This document shows, piece by piece, positions 1 through 10,116 of a DNA stretch of 53,571 bases. The stretch spans positions 1-53,571 of the forward strand of contig CAMBTM010000009.1 in the NCBI GenBank assembly GCA_945870825.1, read 5' to 3'. Both the position numbers and the translations under genes were made by a program. Source of the DNA: Rhizobium sp. Q54. Lineage in GTDB: Bacteria; Pseudomonadota; Alphaproteobacteria; UBA7879; VGCX01. Positions within the stretch are counted from its first letter, which is position 1. Every line of letters starts with the position of its first letter. Below the pieces are notes generated by a model that searched no databases, was not told the DNA's origin, and worked only from the letters and a program-made list of their open reading frames with translations.

Positions 1-10
1 AATATGGGAG

Positions 11-253
11 ATGGGAATGTTCAAAGTTGACCCAAAGCTGACAAAACATTTTAAGGGATATTGTTCATCTCCTGAAGCCATCATGATCTTCGTGTATATG
101 AAGTGTCGATTTTCTTTAAGCTACCGAGATTTGGAAGAAATGATGAGTATACGTGGGGCTTCTGTGGATCACGCAACACTGCAAAGATGGGTTAAGCGCT
201 TTGTTTCCCTCATAGAGACGCGGGTTAGAAAAAGAAAAAAGGCAGTGGGCGCG
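11..253 (+). pseudogene. IS6-family transposase, 5' remnant
   Basis: The frame encodes the N-terminal helix-turn-helix part of an IS6/IS26-type transposase: the block around LSYRDLEEMM, then SVDHATLQRWVKRF, as in family members that go on to VG-SWRMDETY. Here the reading stops matching right after RKRKKAVG (about residue 78), exactly where a palindromic element begins, and no DDE catalytic domain follows. The frame stays open by chance to 412. It is a dead, truncated transposase. The first bases of the window may hold a little more of it. I am confident about the family; the exact break is taken from the start of the inverted repeat. Confidence 0.75.
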
Positions 254-355
254 GGTTCTGTCGCGTTTAGAAACGACAGTTCTTATGGCATAGTTTGCCT
301 AAAATCCATGACTCACGCCACTTTCAGAAATGTCGTTTCTAAACGCGACAGAACC
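254..355. repeat. 102-bp palindromic element inside IS6 remnant
   Basis: The arms at 254-278 and 331-355 are perfect 25-bp inverted repeats containing TCGCGTTTAGAAACGACA, separated by a 52-bp loop. It lies at the break point of the transposase remnant, so it looks like an inserted miniature palindromic element, similar in size and design to the palindromic elements of Rickettsia. I saw no second copy in this window. Confidence 0.7.
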
Positions 356-463
356 GCAAAACCTAATACTGTACTTAATAATAACTCCTGTATATTGTTC
401 CTATATTTATAATTATTTCACAATTTTTTTTGATGGCAACTTTTTTTACAAACGTGTCGTTGT

Positions 464-1189
464 TTACACTACCTGAGCCCACCCCAAATCAAATCCTTCC
501 CATCCAACAAAAGGGAAAATAGCAGGCGGATTTGTTTTGGCTTGGGATAAGGCATGCCGGGCTTCTTTGACGGACTCTGTGACCGGGTCAAAATTAAGGG
601 CCTGCAAGACATCGCTTAGGATAAATTCTGCAAAAGAAGGTGTTTTGATCATTCCTTCTGGCAGGTCCCCCGGCAAGACTCCAAGGCCTTTTCGCCAAAG
701 GGCCTCCCCCTCTGGGTGATACGTTTTCACACGTTGGCCATCCTCATAGAAATCATAGACTTTTGTCCGGCCCAAAAAATCCCGCAAAGGATCTTTCTCA
801 CCCCAAATCAAAAGATCTTTCATAGACAAAAAAGGCTGTTGCCAGGTGTTTTGAAGGGTGCGGGTATAAAAGGCAATGTCGAGAGAAAATTTCTGTTGAT
901 CTTGAAGAATCCGTTCATGGTAATCTGCCTCAGGCCAGATATCTGTCACCAATACTTCAAAATGGGTCGCTCGCTCTTGGATGGCTTTGAGCACATGGTG
1001 ATGATGATCCAACAAACTATAAAAGATTCCACCAGACCCTTGAACAGCAATGACTTTTAAAAGAGCCCCGCCCCGATACAAATGACTTTCCAGTGTTACG
1101 GTTTTATCCGCAACCATCTTTGGGCAATACCGTACCTGGGCAGGTCTTAATAAGGATTGGGGGACGACAATTTTCGCCCCAATCATCAT
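464..1189 (-). CDS. ParB-like (ParBc_2-type) nuclease-domain protein
   Basis: The protein is about 241 residues. It opens with IGAKIVVPQSLLRPAQ and carries a later DHHHHVLKAIQE block, the pattern of the ParB-like_2 family (the R/P-T/A-Q start and the D-H-H-H motif). Members are related to ParB/sulfiredoxin folds, and their biochemical role is poorly known. A longer frame starts at 1228, but ATG codons at 1189 and 1186 follow an AGAGG ribosome site and sit directly after the peroxiredoxin stop, so I choose 1189. The gene is the second of a tight pair with the peroxiredoxin, which suggests translational coupling and perhaps an oxidative-stress link (inference). No signal peptide is visible. Confidence 0.65.
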   Translation of the reverse strand: MMIGAKIVVPQSLLRPAQVRYCPKMVADKTVTLESHLYRGGALLKVIAVQGSGGIFYSLLDHHHHVLKAIQERATHFEVLVTDIWPEADYHERILQDQQKFSLDIAFYTRTLQNTWQQPFLSMKDLLIWGEKDPLRDFLGRTKVYDFYEDGQRVKTYHPEGEALWRKGLGVLPGDLPEGMIKTPSFAEFILSDVLQALNFDPVTESVKEARHALSQAKTNPPAIFPFVGWEGFDLGWAQVV

Positions 1190-1190
1190 G

Positions 1191-1793
1191 TTACAGTGCC
1201 TCTGCGTGACTCGCCAAATAATGGGCAACCCCTTGGGCTGTGGCCGTCATGCCTTCAGCGCCTTTGTTCCATCCAGCGGGGCATACTTCCCCGTGCTTTT
1301 CATGGAAATGCAGGGCATCAACCATCCGTAGAGCCTCATCTACATTGCGCCCTAGTGGCAAATCGTTCACCACCTGGTGGCGCACAATACCCTTTCCATC
1401 AATCAGGAATGTTCCACGTAAAGCTACAGCGTCATTGACCAAGACGTCATAGTCCCGGGCAATGCTTTTGGTCAAGTCTGCCACAAGGGGGAATCCGATC
1501 TTCCCAATGCCTCCTTCTTTGACAGGGGTATTTTTCCAAGCCAAGTGGGTAAAGTGAGAGTCCACGCTGACACCGATGATTTCAGTTTGACGTTCTTTAA
1601 ACGCCTCTAACCGATTGGCAAAAGCAATGATTTCAGAAGGACATACGAAGGTAAAATCCAGGGGGTAGAAAAAAAGAACGCCTGTTCGGCCATTCAAATA
1701 ATGTTTTAAGTTAAATTTTTCATTGATGCTATTATCCCCCATCACGGCAGGGGCTGTAAAATCAGGGGCTATTTTCCCAACAAGAACGCTCAT
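1191..1793 (-). CDS. Typical 2-Cys peroxiredoxin (AhpC/Prx1 type)
   Basis: A 200-residue cytoplasmic thiol peroxidase that reduces hydrogen peroxide and organic hydroperoxides. The peroxidatic Cys is C51 in [13 protein letters not shown]; the resolving Cys is C171 in GEVCPAGW, so this is the typical 2-Cys dimeric class. Its length matches the family. The C-terminal tail is present. The ParB-like gene begins one base after the stop, so the two are probably one transcript. No AhpF or thioredoxin reductase partner is in the window. Family assignment is firm; the reductant is not known. Confidence 0.93.
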   Translation of the reverse strand: MSVLVGKIAPDFTAPAVMGDNSINEKFNLKHYLNGRTGVLFFYPLDFTFVCPSEIIAFANRLEAFKERQTEIIGVSVDSHFTHLAWKNTPVKEGGIGKIGFPLVADLTKSIARDYDVLVNDAVALRGTFLIDGKGIVRHQVVNDLPLGRNVDEALRMVDALHFHEKHGEVCPAGWNKGAEGMTATAQGVAHYLASHAEAL

Positions 1794-1858
1794 CGTTGTC
1801 TCCTTTTAAAAGTTTCCCTTTGGTTATAACAAAGCCGTAGGGAATGGAAAGGACTTTC

Positions 1859-2680
1859 CTACTTGCCACGCACAATTTTCGTTAATGTAGGGAAAACTTC
1901 AGGAGATCCCGCAATAATATTATGGCTTTCAAAGGGAGACGTTTTACCATCATAACTTTCACTATAACCACCCGCCTCTTGAATCAAAAGAACGCCCGCT
2001 GCGATGTCCCAAGGACTCAATCGACTCACAAAAAAGCCATCGAATTTGCCAGCAGCTACATAAGCCAAGTCCAGAGCTGTTGACCCTGTAATACGGACAG
2101 ATCCAAAGGTTTGAACCGTTTCATCGAAATGGCTAGATGGCATTGTTGCAACCAGCATGGTGTCTTTATCTTCACGAGATGAAACTCGAAGACGGGTGAA
2201 ATTCAAGAAAGCCCCACCCCCTTTTTCAGCCCAAAAAATCTCATCGGTTAGGGGAAGATAAATAAGTCCTGCATTAATCTTTCCCTCTTTTTCATGGGCA
2301 ATAGAAATACAAAATTGCGGAATGCCGTGAAGGAAATTAAAGGTCCCGTCTAAGGGATCCACAATCCAGCGATTCTTGGGATCTTTGCCAGGAATTTCAC
2401 CAGATTCTTCTAAAAGAAATCCAAAGTCGGGGCGTGCACTCTCTAATTCTTCCCGAATATTCTTTTCAGCAAAGGTATCAGCGTTACTAACAAAGTCCCG
2501 GACCCCTTTTTTGGAAACCTTTAACTTATCAATTTCATTAAAATCCTTAATAAGAAAACGTCCAGCCCGGGTTGCAGCCCCTGCCATCACATTGACAATA
2601 GGGGATTTGGTGAGAAAACGTCTAGAAGAGAGATGGCTTGTCAATGATTTAGTCCTTTGCTTTTTCGACGTAAGATCCAT
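1859..2680 (-). CDS. suhB: Inositol monophosphatase family protein (SuhB-like)
   Basis: A 273-residue member of the Mg-dependent FIG/IMPase superfamily. It shows the metal-binding motif WIVDPLDGTFNF, the EESGE motif upstream (LLEESGEIPG), and the second motif SPWDIAAGVLLIQEAGG near the C terminus. It would hydrolyse inositol-1-phosphate or a related sugar phosphate; SuhB in E. coli also acts in rRNA transcription antitermination. The frame overlaps the end of efp by 32 bases, as in an operon. The first 25 or so residues are basic and not conserved, so the real start may lie a little downstream (for example near KSPIVNVMAGAA). Confidence 0.9.
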   Translation of the reverse strand: MDLTSKKQRTKSLTSHLSSRRFLTKSPIVNVMAGAATRAGRFLIKDFNEIDKLKVSKKGVRDFVSNADTFAEKNIREELESARPDFGFLLEESGEIPGKDPKNRWIVDPLDGTFNFLHGIPQFCISIAHEKEGKINAGLIYLPLTDEIFWAEKGGGAFLNFTRLRVSSREDKDTMLVATMPSSHFDETVQTFGSVRITGSTALDLAYVAAGKFDGFFVSRLSPWDIAAGVLLIQEAGGYSESYDGKTSPFESHNIIAGSPEVFPTLTKIVRGK

Positions 2681-3215
2681 CCGCCGTATTGATTACAACA
2701 CGGGTGCCGCTTTCAATATGGGGGGGGACCAATACACGACAGCCATTTTCTAACATGGCGGGTTTATAAGAAGAAGAGGCTGTTTGACCTTTAATAACGG
2801 CGTCTGCCTCGACAATGGTCATCACAACTGTTTCGGGCAGTGACGCTGTGATGGGCTTTCCCTCGTGATAACATACAGAAACCATCATGCCGTCTTGGAG
2901 GAACTGGGCACTTTCACCCATTAGCTTTCCAGGAATCGTCACTTGTTCATAGGTTTCTTGATCCATAAAAGTATAGTCATCACCTTCTTGGAATAAAAAC
3001 TGCTGGGCATGTTCTTCAAGATAGACGCGTTCCACATCTTCCGTAGACCTGAACCGGTCGTTGGTTTTTGTCTCGCCTTGAAGTTCTTTCAGTTCGACTT
3101 GGAGGAACGCGCCTCCTTTGCCTGGTTGGGTATGCTGGGTTTTTACAATCACCCACAGTCTTCCTTTGTGATCAATAATGTTCCCCACACGGAGGGTATT
3201 TGCATTTACTTTCAT
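2649..3215 (-). CDS. efp: Translation elongation factor P
   Basis: A 188-residue protein with the three-domain EF-P layout: an N-terminal KOW-like domain with the loop TQPGKGGAF, and the C-terminal OB domains with the conserved SGTRVVINTADGSYVEKAKD end. EF-P relieves ribosome stalling at proline runs. The modifiable loop lysine is K33 (P-G-K-G), the position that is beta-lysylated by EpmA/EpmB in many proteobacteria; those genes are not in the window. It is followed by suhB with an overlap. An inverted-repeat element lies immediately upstream (3229-3355), within what should be its promoter or leader. Confidence 0.95.
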   Translation of the reverse strand: MKVNANTLRVGNIIDHKGRLWVIVKTQHTQPGKGGAFLQVELKELQGETKTNDRFRSTEDVERVYLEEHAQQFLFQEGDDYTFMDQETYEQVTIPGKLMGESAQFLQDGMMVSVCYHEGKPITASLPETVVMTIVEADAVIKGQTASSSYKPAMLENGCRVLVPPHIESGTRVVINTADGSYVEKAKD

Positions 3216-3228
3216 TGGTACTCCTCTA

Positions 3229-3355
3229 ATACACTTCTTATTTCAATTTCTGGGTCTTCGAAACCATCGGGATCTCCCACTCCTCATGTATAAAAGATAC
3301 ACTCCGGGTGCTCGACCCTTGTTTCCGAATCCAGAAACTGAAATAAGAAGTGTAT
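3229..3355. repeat. 127-bp inverted-repeat element upstream of efp
   Basis: The arms 3229-3253 and 3331-3355 are 25-bp inverted repeats with one mismatch. The pairing continues imperfectly inward (TTCGAAAC against GTTTCCGAA), and the centre holds a small hairpin (GGGT/ACCC near 3306-3318). It sits 13 bases upstream of the efp start. It is probably a MITE-like or palindromic insertion; if transcribed it would form a long hairpin in the efp leader. Confidence 0.65.
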
Positions 3356-3405
3356 ACGCGATGTGGTGACTCTATCAAGTTGGTTTTTGGAAAGCAATAG
3401 GGGCC

Positions 3406-4326
3406 TCAATGTTCCCCATAAATCCCAACCAACTTATCCAGCAATGTAATGGCTTCGTGGTGGGGACGTTGGAAGGCGTTGCGGCCCATGATGGACCCAT
3501 GGCCTCCGCCGTCTCGGATGTCTTTTGCTTCTTCCAAAAGTTCTGCTTCGCTTTTAGAGGCACCCCCTGAGAAAACAACAATCCGGCGCCCCTTAAAGGA
3601 ACTGAGCATCACATGCTTCACCCTGTCTTTGAGGGTATCCAGCTTAACCCCACTGGTTTCTAAGGCCTGTTTGTCTAACGCCTTTTCTATATGACTCGTC
3701 GGCAGTTTAACCTTAATGATATGGGCGCCTAGTAACGCTGCCATATGGGCACCGTAACTCACCACATCAATGGCTGTTTCACCCTCTTTGGACATATTGC
3801 CACGAGGATAAGACCAAATCACCACAAACAACCCATGATCACGAGCTTCCCGGGATAAGGCCTGGATATGTTCAAACATTTCATATGTATAGTCAGATCC
3901 TGGATAAATGGTAAAGCCAACACCAAGACACCCAAGGCGCACAGCATCTTGAATACTGCCAGTCATAGCTTGGTTGTATTGGGTGCCACCGACCAAACTA
4001 TTGGCGCTGTTCATTTTAAGGATCAATGGGATTTGTCCAGCAAAGGTATTGGCACCAACCTCCAGCATACCAAGCGGGGCAGCAAAAGCAGAAAGGCCTG
4101 CGTCAATAGCCAGTTTAAAATGGTATAGAGGGTCAAAGGCTAAGGGATTATGACAAAAACTTTGATTTGGGCCATGTTCAAACCCTTGGTCAACAGGCAA
4201 AATAATCAAACGACCTGTACCCCCAAGACGTCCATGCATCAAGAGTTGAGCTAGTTTGGCTTTAACCCCTGGCGTATCACTTTCGTAAAAAGAGAGAATT
4301 TTTTGAACAGCATCGGTCATCTTCAT
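3406..4326 (-). CDS. fbaB: Class I fructose-bisphosphate aldolase (FbaB/DhnA type)
   Basis: An aldolase of the DeoC/FbaB Schiff-base group, about 306 residues from the chosen ATG. It shows LIILPVDQGFEHGP, WSYPRGN and the lysine-containing strand GAHIIKVKLPT, then VVFSGGASKS, the phosphate-binding part. It splits fructose-1,6-bisphosphate into two triose phosphates, or works in the gluconeogenic direction. The open frame begins at 4350, but a GAGGA ribosome site precedes the ATGs at 4326 and 4320, which I favour. It is transcribed divergently from alaS. No other glycolytic gene lies nearby. Confidence 0.88.
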   Translation of the reverse strand: MKMTDAVQKILSFYESDTPGVKAKLAQLLMHGRLGGTGRLIILPVDQGFEHGPNQSFCHNPLAFDPLYHFKLAIDAGLSAFAAPLGMLEVGANTFAGQIPLILKMNSANSLVGGTQYNQAMTGSIQDAVRLGCLGVGFTIYPGSDYTYEMFEHIQALSREARDHGLFVVIWSYPRGNMSKEGETAIDVVSYGAHMAALLGAHIIKVKLPTSHIEKALDKQALETSGVKLDTLKDRVKHVMLSSFKGRRIVVFSGGASKSEAELLEEAKDIRDGGGHGSIMGRNAFQRPHHEAITLLDKLVGIYGEH

Positions 4327-4482
4327 CAGCAAGGTCCTCATCTTAAGCAATTTTCATGAATGTCATCATACGGGGATTTTAAGGGGAGTTCAATGGAGGT
4401 GTTCAAGGAAAATAGCGGACAAATATTGCATTTCTACAAGGACAGCAGTAGACTCGGCTCATCAATTTCTAAAGAGGGCGCG

Positions 4483-7131
4483 ATGAAGACCACCAATGAT
4501 ATTCGTAAATTATTTTTGGACTACTTTAAACGGCAAGGCCATACAGCTGTCAGATCCAGTTCTTTGGTGCCTCAGAACGATCCGACTCTGATGTTCACCA
4601 ACTCAGGCATGGTGCAGTTTAAAAACCTTTTTACGGGCCTTGAAAAGCGCGACTATACAAGAGCCACAACATCCCAGAAATGTGTCCGAGCTGGCGGCAA
4701 GCATAATGACCTTGAAAATGTGGGGTATACCGCCCGTCACCATACGTTCTTTGAAATGCTCGGGAATTTTTCTTTTAGTGATTACTTTAAAGAAGAGGCG
4801 ATTGCTTTTGCATGGGAATGGCTTACCAAAGAAATGGCAATCCCTAAAGACAAACTCTGTGTCACAGTTTATTCCCAAGATGACGAGGCGGCAGGCATTT
4901 GGAAAAAGTTGACAGGGTTTAGTGATCATAAGATCATCCGTATTTCGACTTCAGATAACTTTTGGTCCATGGGGGACACTGGCCCTTGTGGGCCGTGTTC
5001 TGAAATTTTCTATGACCATGGGGACCACGTTTTCGGTGGGCCTCCAGGAAGTCCAGAGGCTGACGGTGATCGGTTTGTGGAAATCTGGAACCTTGTTTTC
5101 ATGCAGTTTGAACAATTACCAGGAGGCGAACGTATTGCTCTGCCTAATCCTTGTATTGATACGGGCATGGGGCTTGAACGTGTCTCGGCTGTGTTGCAAG
5201 GGGTGCACAATAACTATGATACTGATGCCTTCAAGACATTGATTCAGGCCACTTGTGAAGAAGTTGGGTCTACCATCACAAAAGAAAATCATGCGTCCTT
5301 CAAAGTGATTGCTGACCACTTGCGGTCCACCAGTTTCTTGATTGCCGACGGTGTTCTTCCCTCTAACGAAGGGCGGGGCTATGTTTTGCGCCGTATTATG
5401 AGACGTGCCATGCGTCATGCCCACATCTTAGGCTGTAAAGATCCTTTGATGTGGCGGTTGGTGCCGACTCTTGTTGGGGTCATGGGGCAAAGTTATCCAG
5501 AGCTGGAACGGGCCCAGGATCTTATTGAAGAGACACTCCGATCCGAAGAGGAACGGTTTAGAACAACGCTGGGACGCGGGCTCAAATTGCTGGAACAAGA
5601 ATTAGATGAATTGGAATCAAAAGAAGATTTTCCAGGGGATGTGGCCTTTAAGCTTTACGATACTTATGGATTTCCCCTCGATTTAACCCAAGATATTTTG
5701 CGCAATAAAGGCCGTGTGGTAGATACCGCTGGTTTTGATACCTGTATGGACGCCCAAAAAGCGAAGGCACGGGCTGCCTGGGCTGGGTCTGGCGAGGAAG
5801 CAACCGAATCCATTTGGTTTGATCTTCGAGAAAGCTATGGGGCCACAGAATTTCTTGGGTATCTAACGGAAAAAGCAGAAGGACAAATCCAAGCATTGAT
5901 TGTAGACGGAAAAGAAGTCGAGACATTAAAGGCAGGTGACGAAGGGTTTGTCCTATTGAACCAAACTCCTTTCTACGGAGAATCCGGTGGCCAGGTTGGG
6001 GATATTGGGACAATGACTGGCGAGGATCATCTTCAGGTCCAAGTTCTTGATGTGGTGAAACGTCTTGATGCCCTTCATGTTCATAAGGTCAAAATATTAT
6101 CTGGAACCCTTGCAAAAGGGGACGGTGTCAATCTGTTGGTGGATCATGAAAACCGCTCATCGCTAAGGGCCCACCACTCGGTCACCCATCTCTTGCACGC
6201 TGCCCTTCGTGAAACGCTGGGAAGCACAGTTTCTCAAAAAGGATCATTGGTTCTGCCAACACGCCTCCGGTTTGACTTTAACTGCGGCAAAGCTGTTTCC
6301 AAAGAGTTTCTGCGTCAGATTGAACAGCGTGTGAATGCTGAAATACGCAACAATAGTCCAGTCATCACCCACCTCATGAGTCAAGAAGAGGCCATTGTTA
6401 AAGGGGCCATGGCCCTTTTTGGTGAAAAGTACGGCGATGAAGTGCGTGTTGTATCCATGGGGACAGAATCCCAGGGGAAGACCTATTCAACAGAACTCTG
6501 TGGAGGAACCCATGTGCGTTATACTGGAGATATTGGATTTTTTAAGATCCTGAGTGAGAGTAGTATTTCCTCTGGTGTTAGACGGATTGAAGCCGTGGCA
6601 GGATTAGCGGCTGAAACCTATATGACCCAGCACGATGACATTCTTACAGCGTCGTCAGAGTTTTTAAAAACAACACCGGCAAAGTTGCTTGAACGGTTAG
6701 AACATGTAATGGAGGAACGGAAAAAGTTAGAACGTGAATTGACAGAGCTAAAGAAACAGAGCCTTAGTGCAGGGGATGTTTTTGAGACAGAAACAATTCA
6801 AGGTATTTCTTTTTATGCCAAAGAGTTCCATAATCTTCACCCCAAAGAGATGCGCCCTATAATTGATCAACTCAAACAGCGATTGAAGTCTGGTATCATC
6901 GCTCTTTTTTCTGTGAATGAGGGGAAAGTTTCTGCCATTGTTGCTGTAACGCCTGATCTAACGGGTCGATGGAGTGCTGAGAACTTGATTCAATCTGTCC
7001 GAGAGGCCCTCGGTGCCCAAGGTGGCGGGGGGCGGCCAGATATGGCCCAGTGTGGAGGCAGTGATCCCAAGGCCATTCCCGCAGCAATCCAAGCTTTAAG
7101 GCAGCGACTTATGCCAATTCCCATTTTTTAA
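4483..7131 (+). CDS. alaS: Alanyl-tRNA synthetase
   Basis: An 882-residue class II synthetase that charges tRNA-Ala. Visible in order: the N-terminal catalytic domain ([39 protein letters not shown]), the tRNA-recognition helices with [11 protein letters not shown], the editing domain with the zinc/catalytic motif [13 protein letters not shown] and a later CGGTH, and the C-terminal C-Ala domain with [10 protein letters not shown]. The frame is open from 4360, but ATG at 4483 has an AGAGGG ribosome site and matches the family's start. I see no T-box leader in the 120 bases upstream. It converges with uvrA with 8 bases between the stops. Confidence 0.96.
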   Translation: MKTTNDIRKLFLDYFKRQGHTAVRSSSLVPQNDPTLMFTNSGMVQFKNLFTGLEKRDYTRATTSQKCVRAGGKHNDLENVGYTARHHTFFEMLGNFSFSDYFKEEAIAFAWEWLTKEMAIPKDKLCVTVYSQDDEAAGIWKKLTGFSDHKIIRISTSDNFWSMGDTGPCGPCSEIFYDHGDHVFGGPPGSPEADGDRFVEIWNLVFMQFEQLPGGERIALPNPCIDTGMGLERVSAVLQGVHNNYDTDAFKTLIQATCEEVGSTITKENHASFKVIADHLRSTSFLIADGVLPSNEGRGYVLRRIMRRAMRHAHILGCKDPLMWRLVPTLVGVMGQSYPELERAQDLIEETLRSEEERFRTTLGRGLKLLEQELDELESKEDFPGDVAFKLYDTYGFPLDLTQDILRNKGRVVDTAGFDTCMDAQKAKARAAWAGSGEEATESIWFDLRESYGATEFLGYLTEKAEGQIQALIVDGKEVETLKAGDEGFVLLNQTPFYGESGGQVGDIGTMTGEDHLQVQVLDVVKRLDALHVHKVKILSGTLAKGDGVNLLVDHENRSSLRAHHSVTHLLHAALRETLGSTVSQKGSLVLPTRLRFDFNCGKAVSKEFLRQIEQRVNAEIRNNSPVITHLMSQEEAIVKGAMALFGEKYGDEVRVVSMGTESQGKTYSTELCGGTHVRYTGDIGFFKILSESSISSGVRRIEAVAGLAAETYMTQHDDILTASSEFLKTTPAKLLERLEHVMEERKKLERELTELKKQSLSAGDVFETETIQGISFYAKEFHNLHPKEMRPIIDQLKQRLKSGIIALFSVNEGKVSAIVAVTPDLTGRWSAENLIQSVREALGAQGGGGRPDMAQCGGSDPKAIPAAIQALRQRLMPIPIF

Positions 7132-7139
7132 CGACGGCG

Positions 7140-9977
7140 TTATACGTACTTCTTCAAATAGTGGCCTGTGTAACTTTTCTTGTTTTTGGCAACCTCTTCT
7201 GGGGTTCCGGTTGCAATAATCTCACCTCCGCCATCGCCCCCTTCAGGACCTAGATCAATAATATGGTCTGCAGTTTTGATGACCTCAAGATTATGTTCAA
7301 TCACGATCACTGTATTGCCTTGATCAACCAAATGATGCAAGACTTCAAGAAGTTTTCGCACATCTTCAAAATGAAGGCCAGTGGTTGGCTCATCTAAAAT
7401 GTAGATGGTTTTTCCAGTGGCTTTTTTTGCAAGTTCTTTCGATAACTTCACACGCTGGGCCTCACCCCCTGAGAGCGTTGTCGCGCGTTGTCCGATTTGG
7501 ATATAGCCAAGGCCTACTTTTTCAAGGGTCTTCAACCGGTCCCGAATGGCTGGTACGGCATCAAAAAAAGCAACTCCTTCTTCCACACTCATATCCAAAA
7601 TATCAGCAATAGATTTGCCTTTGAAATGCACTGAGAGAGTCTCTCTGTTATAACGCTTTCCCTTACACTGATCACACGTTACATAGACATCGGGCAAGAA
7701 ATGCATCTCGATTTTAAGAACACCGTCGCCCTCACAGGCCTCGCACCGTCCACCCTTCACGTTAAAGGAGAAGCGTCCAGGGGCGTAACCTCTTGTTTTG
7801 GCTTCAGGTAATTTTGCAAACCAGTCCCGGATAGGGCCAAAAACATCGGTATAGGTTGCAGGGTTAGATCGCGGTGTTCGACCAATAGGAGACTGATCGA
7901 TGTTGATAACTTTATCGACATGTTCAAGGCCATGAATTTCTTTGTAATGACCCGGAATGACCCGACTTTTGTTGATAATTTTGATCAGCGCCTTGTAAAG
8001 GGTTTCATTGACCAGTGATGATTTTCCACCCCCTGAAACACCAGTGACACAAATGAATTGTCCAAGCGGAAACTGAGCCGTGATATTTTTCAAATTATTG
8101 ACAGTCGCGCCTTTGATTTCTAAAAACTTGCCGGCATGACCTGTGCGCCGTTTTCCAGGCACTGGCACAAAAGAAGTCCCTCTTAAATATTGGCCCGTAA
8201 TACTATCGGGATTGGTCTCAATATCTTTGGGTGTGCCTTGGGCAATAATCGATCCCCCATGAATACCCGCACCAGGACCCATATCAATCACATGATCTGC
8301 TTCCCTTATGGCATCTTCATCGTGTTCCACCACAATCACTGTATTGCCCAGATCCCGAAGGCGCTTAAGGGTTGTCAGAAGACGGTCGTTGTCGCGCTGA
8401 TGAAGACCAATGGATGGTTCATCCAAGACATAAAGAACGCCCGTCAAACCCGATCCAATTTGAGAGGCGAGACGAATACGTTGACTTTCGCCCCCCGACA
8501 AAGTCCCTGCCATCCGGCCAAGGGTTAAATATCCAAGGCCAACACTGTTTAAAAATTGAAGACGTTCGCGGACTTCTTTCAAAACCCGGGTACCAATGGC
8601 CCGTTCTTTTTCCGTCAAGCTTTTTTCAAGCCCCAAAGCCCAATCTAACGCCTGATGAATGGAAAAATCGGTGACATCGCCAATATGGTGATCTTGGATT
8701 TTGACACATAAGGCCTCGGGTTTTAGACGATGACCATGACACGATTCGCAGGGCAGGGTATTTTGATATTTGGATAAATCATCCCGGACTTTTTCGCTTT
8801 CCGTTTCTTTCCATCGGCGTTCCAGGTTGATTAAAACCCCTTCAAAGGGTTTGGAGGATCGCATCTCCCGTTTACTATCTTTATAGGTCGTTTGGATCAC
8901 TTGTTTGCCGGACCCATGCATCAAAATAGTTTGGATATTTTTTGGAATATCTTTAAAAGGCGTGTTGATAGGCACGTCATAAAAGGTCATAACCGAGTGT
9001 AAGGCCTGCATGTAATATTCCGCAAAAGGCCCCGACCAGGGTTCAATCGCCCCTAAGCGAATGCTGAGTGTTGGATCAGGAATCACCAAGTCTTGGTCAA
9101 AAACCATTCTGACCCCAAGTCCCCCACATTCTCGGCATGCACCAAAGGGGCTATTGAAAGAAAAAAGACGGGGTTCAATTTCTTCAAGGGTAAACCCTGA
9201 TACAGGGCAAGCAAATTTTTCTGAAAACATCACCTCTTCTTTTGTGCCAGCATTTTCCATAACAGCCAGTCCATCGCTAAGTTTCAAGGCTGTTTCAAAG
9301 GACCCTGCTAATCTTTCCTCGATTCCTGCTTTTACAACAAGGCGATCGATCACCACACTGATGGAATGTTTGAGTTTTTTATCAAGGGTTGGGACCTCGT
9401 CAATTTCATAAAAAGCACCGTCGATCTTGAGACGTTGGAATCCTTTTTTGCGTAAGTCTGTGATTTCTTGTCTGTATTCCCCTTTGCGGCCTCGAACGAT
9501 GGGGGACATGAGATAAAGACGCGTCCCTTCTTCCATCTGCATGACCCGATCCACCATTTCAGAAACGGTCTGGCTTTTGATGGGAAGGCCTGTTGCTGGT
9601 GAATAAGGAATACCGACACGGGCAAAAAGAAGGCGGAGATAGTCATAAATTTCCGTAATAGTTCCAACAGTGGACCGAGGGTTTTTGGACGTGGTTTTTT
9701 GTTCAATGGAAATGGCTGGTGACAGTCCCTCGATGGAATCCATATCAGGTTTTTGCATCAACTCCAGGAATTGCCTAGCATAAGCAGAAAGACTTTCCAC
9801 ATAACGCCGCTGCCCTTCTGCATAGATGGTATCAAATGCTAGGGATGATTTTCCAGAGCCACTGAGGCCCGTAATGACCACAAACTGATTGCGAGGAATA
9901 TCCACAGAGATATTTTTGAGATTATGCTCACGCGCACCCTTAACAGAGATAACGGGAATTCCTTCATGTCCTGACAT
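7140..9977 (-). CDS. uvrA: UvrABC excinuclease subunit A
   Basis: A 945-residue DNA-damage sensor of nucleotide excision repair, full length for the family. It contains two ABC-type ATPase modules: the first Walker A is [12 protein letters not shown] with signature [12 protein letters not shown], the second [12 protein letters not shown] with signature [12 protein letters not shown], each followed by ILDEP or VLDEP. The zinc fingers are present (CPVSG with CRECGG in the first half; CEACEGDG with CDQCKG in the second). A dyad containing TTGACA lies in the divergent region shared with the hsp20 gene and may provide the uvrA promoter. Confidence 0.97.
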   Translation of the reverse strand: MSGHEGIPVISVKGAREHNLKNISVDIPRNQFVVITGLSGSGKSSLAFDTIYAEGQRRYVESLSAYARQFLELMQKPDMDSIEGLSPAISIEQKTTSKNPRSTVGTITEIYDYLRLLFARVGIPYSPATGLPIKSQTVSEMVDRVMQMEEGTRLYLMSPIVRGRKGEYRQEITDLRKKGFQRLKIDGAFYEIDEVPTLDKKLKHSISVVIDRLVVKAGIEERLAGSFETALKLSDGLAVMENAGTKEEVMFSEKFACPVSGFTLEEIEPRLFSFNSPFGACRECGGLGVRMVFDQDLVIPDPTLSIRLGAIEPWSGPFAEYYMQALHSVMTFYDVPINTPFKDIPKNIQTILMHGSGKQVIQTTYKDSKREMRSSKPFEGVLINLERRWKETESEKVRDDLSKYQNTLPCESCHGHRLKPEALCVKIQDHHIGDVTDFSIHQALDWALGLEKSLTEKERAIGTRVLKEVRERLQFLNSVGLGYLTLGRMAGTLSGGESQRIRLASQIGSGLTGVLYVLDEPSIGLHQRDNDRLLTTLKRLRDLGNTVIVVEHDEDAIREADHVIDMGPGAGIHGGSIIAQGTPKDIETNPDSITGQYLRGTSFVPVPGKRRTGHAGKFLEIKGATVNNLKNITAQFPLGQFICVTGVSGGGKSSLVNETLYKALIKIINKSRVIPGHYKEIHGLEHVDKVINIDQSPIGRTPRSNPATYTDVFGPIRDWFAKLPEAKTRGYAPGRFSFNVKGGRCEACEGDGVLKIEMHFLPDVYVTCDQCKGKRYNRETLSVHFKGKSIADILDMSVEEGVAFFDAVPAIRDRLKTLEKVGLGYIQIGQRATTLSGGEAQRVKLSKELAKKATGKTIYILDEPTTGLHFEDVRKLLEVLHHLVDQGNTVIVIEHNLEVIKTADHIIDLGPEGGDGGGEIIATGTPEEVAKNKKSYTGHYLKKYV

Positions 9978-10016
9978 TGTTTTTCTTCCTCAAAATTTCT
10001 CTTAATATGTATTCAT

Positions 10017-10039
10017 TTGACAAAAAAATACAGTGTCAA
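10017..10039. promoter_or_regulatory. TTGACA-N11-TGTCAA dyad between uvrA and hsp20
   Basis: TTGACA at 10017-10022 and TGTCAA at 10034-10039 form an inverted repeat in the divergent intergenic region. Each half could be a -35 element for one strand, or the dyad could be an operator. A dyad ending in the same TGACA/TGTCA halves is found upstream of tlc (44754-44777). Confidence 0.35.
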
Positions 10040-10052
10040 TTCACGAAGGATC

Positions 10053-10080
10053 TTGAATTTTTAAATGGATTTAATAAAAT
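10053..10080 (+). promoter_or_regulatory. Candidate sigma-70 promoter of hsp20
   Basis: TTGAAT (10053-10058), 16-base spacer, TAAAAT (10075-10080), 36 bases upstream of the ATG. The C-rich -10 expected for a heat-shock sigma factor is not seen. Confidence 0.4.
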
Positions 10081-10116
10081 TTTAATAGAGAGAATCATTA
10101 AAGAAAGGAGCAATCA

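Noticed and set aside
3290-3330. tRNA-like look of the segment with GGGTGCTCGACCC
   Set aside because: No cloverleaf can be completed; the segment is the centre of the inverted-repeat element.
4360-4482. N-terminal extension of alaS, or a T-box leader
   Set aside because: The ATG at 4483 has a good ribosome site and matches the family start; no T-box motif is seen and T-boxes are not expected in alphaproteobacteria.
9978-10116. CIRCE element or RpoH promoter before hsp20
   Set aside because: No TTAGCACTC-N9-GAGTGCTAA repeat and no C-rich -10; only a sigma-70-like promoter and a TTGACA/TGTCAA dyad.
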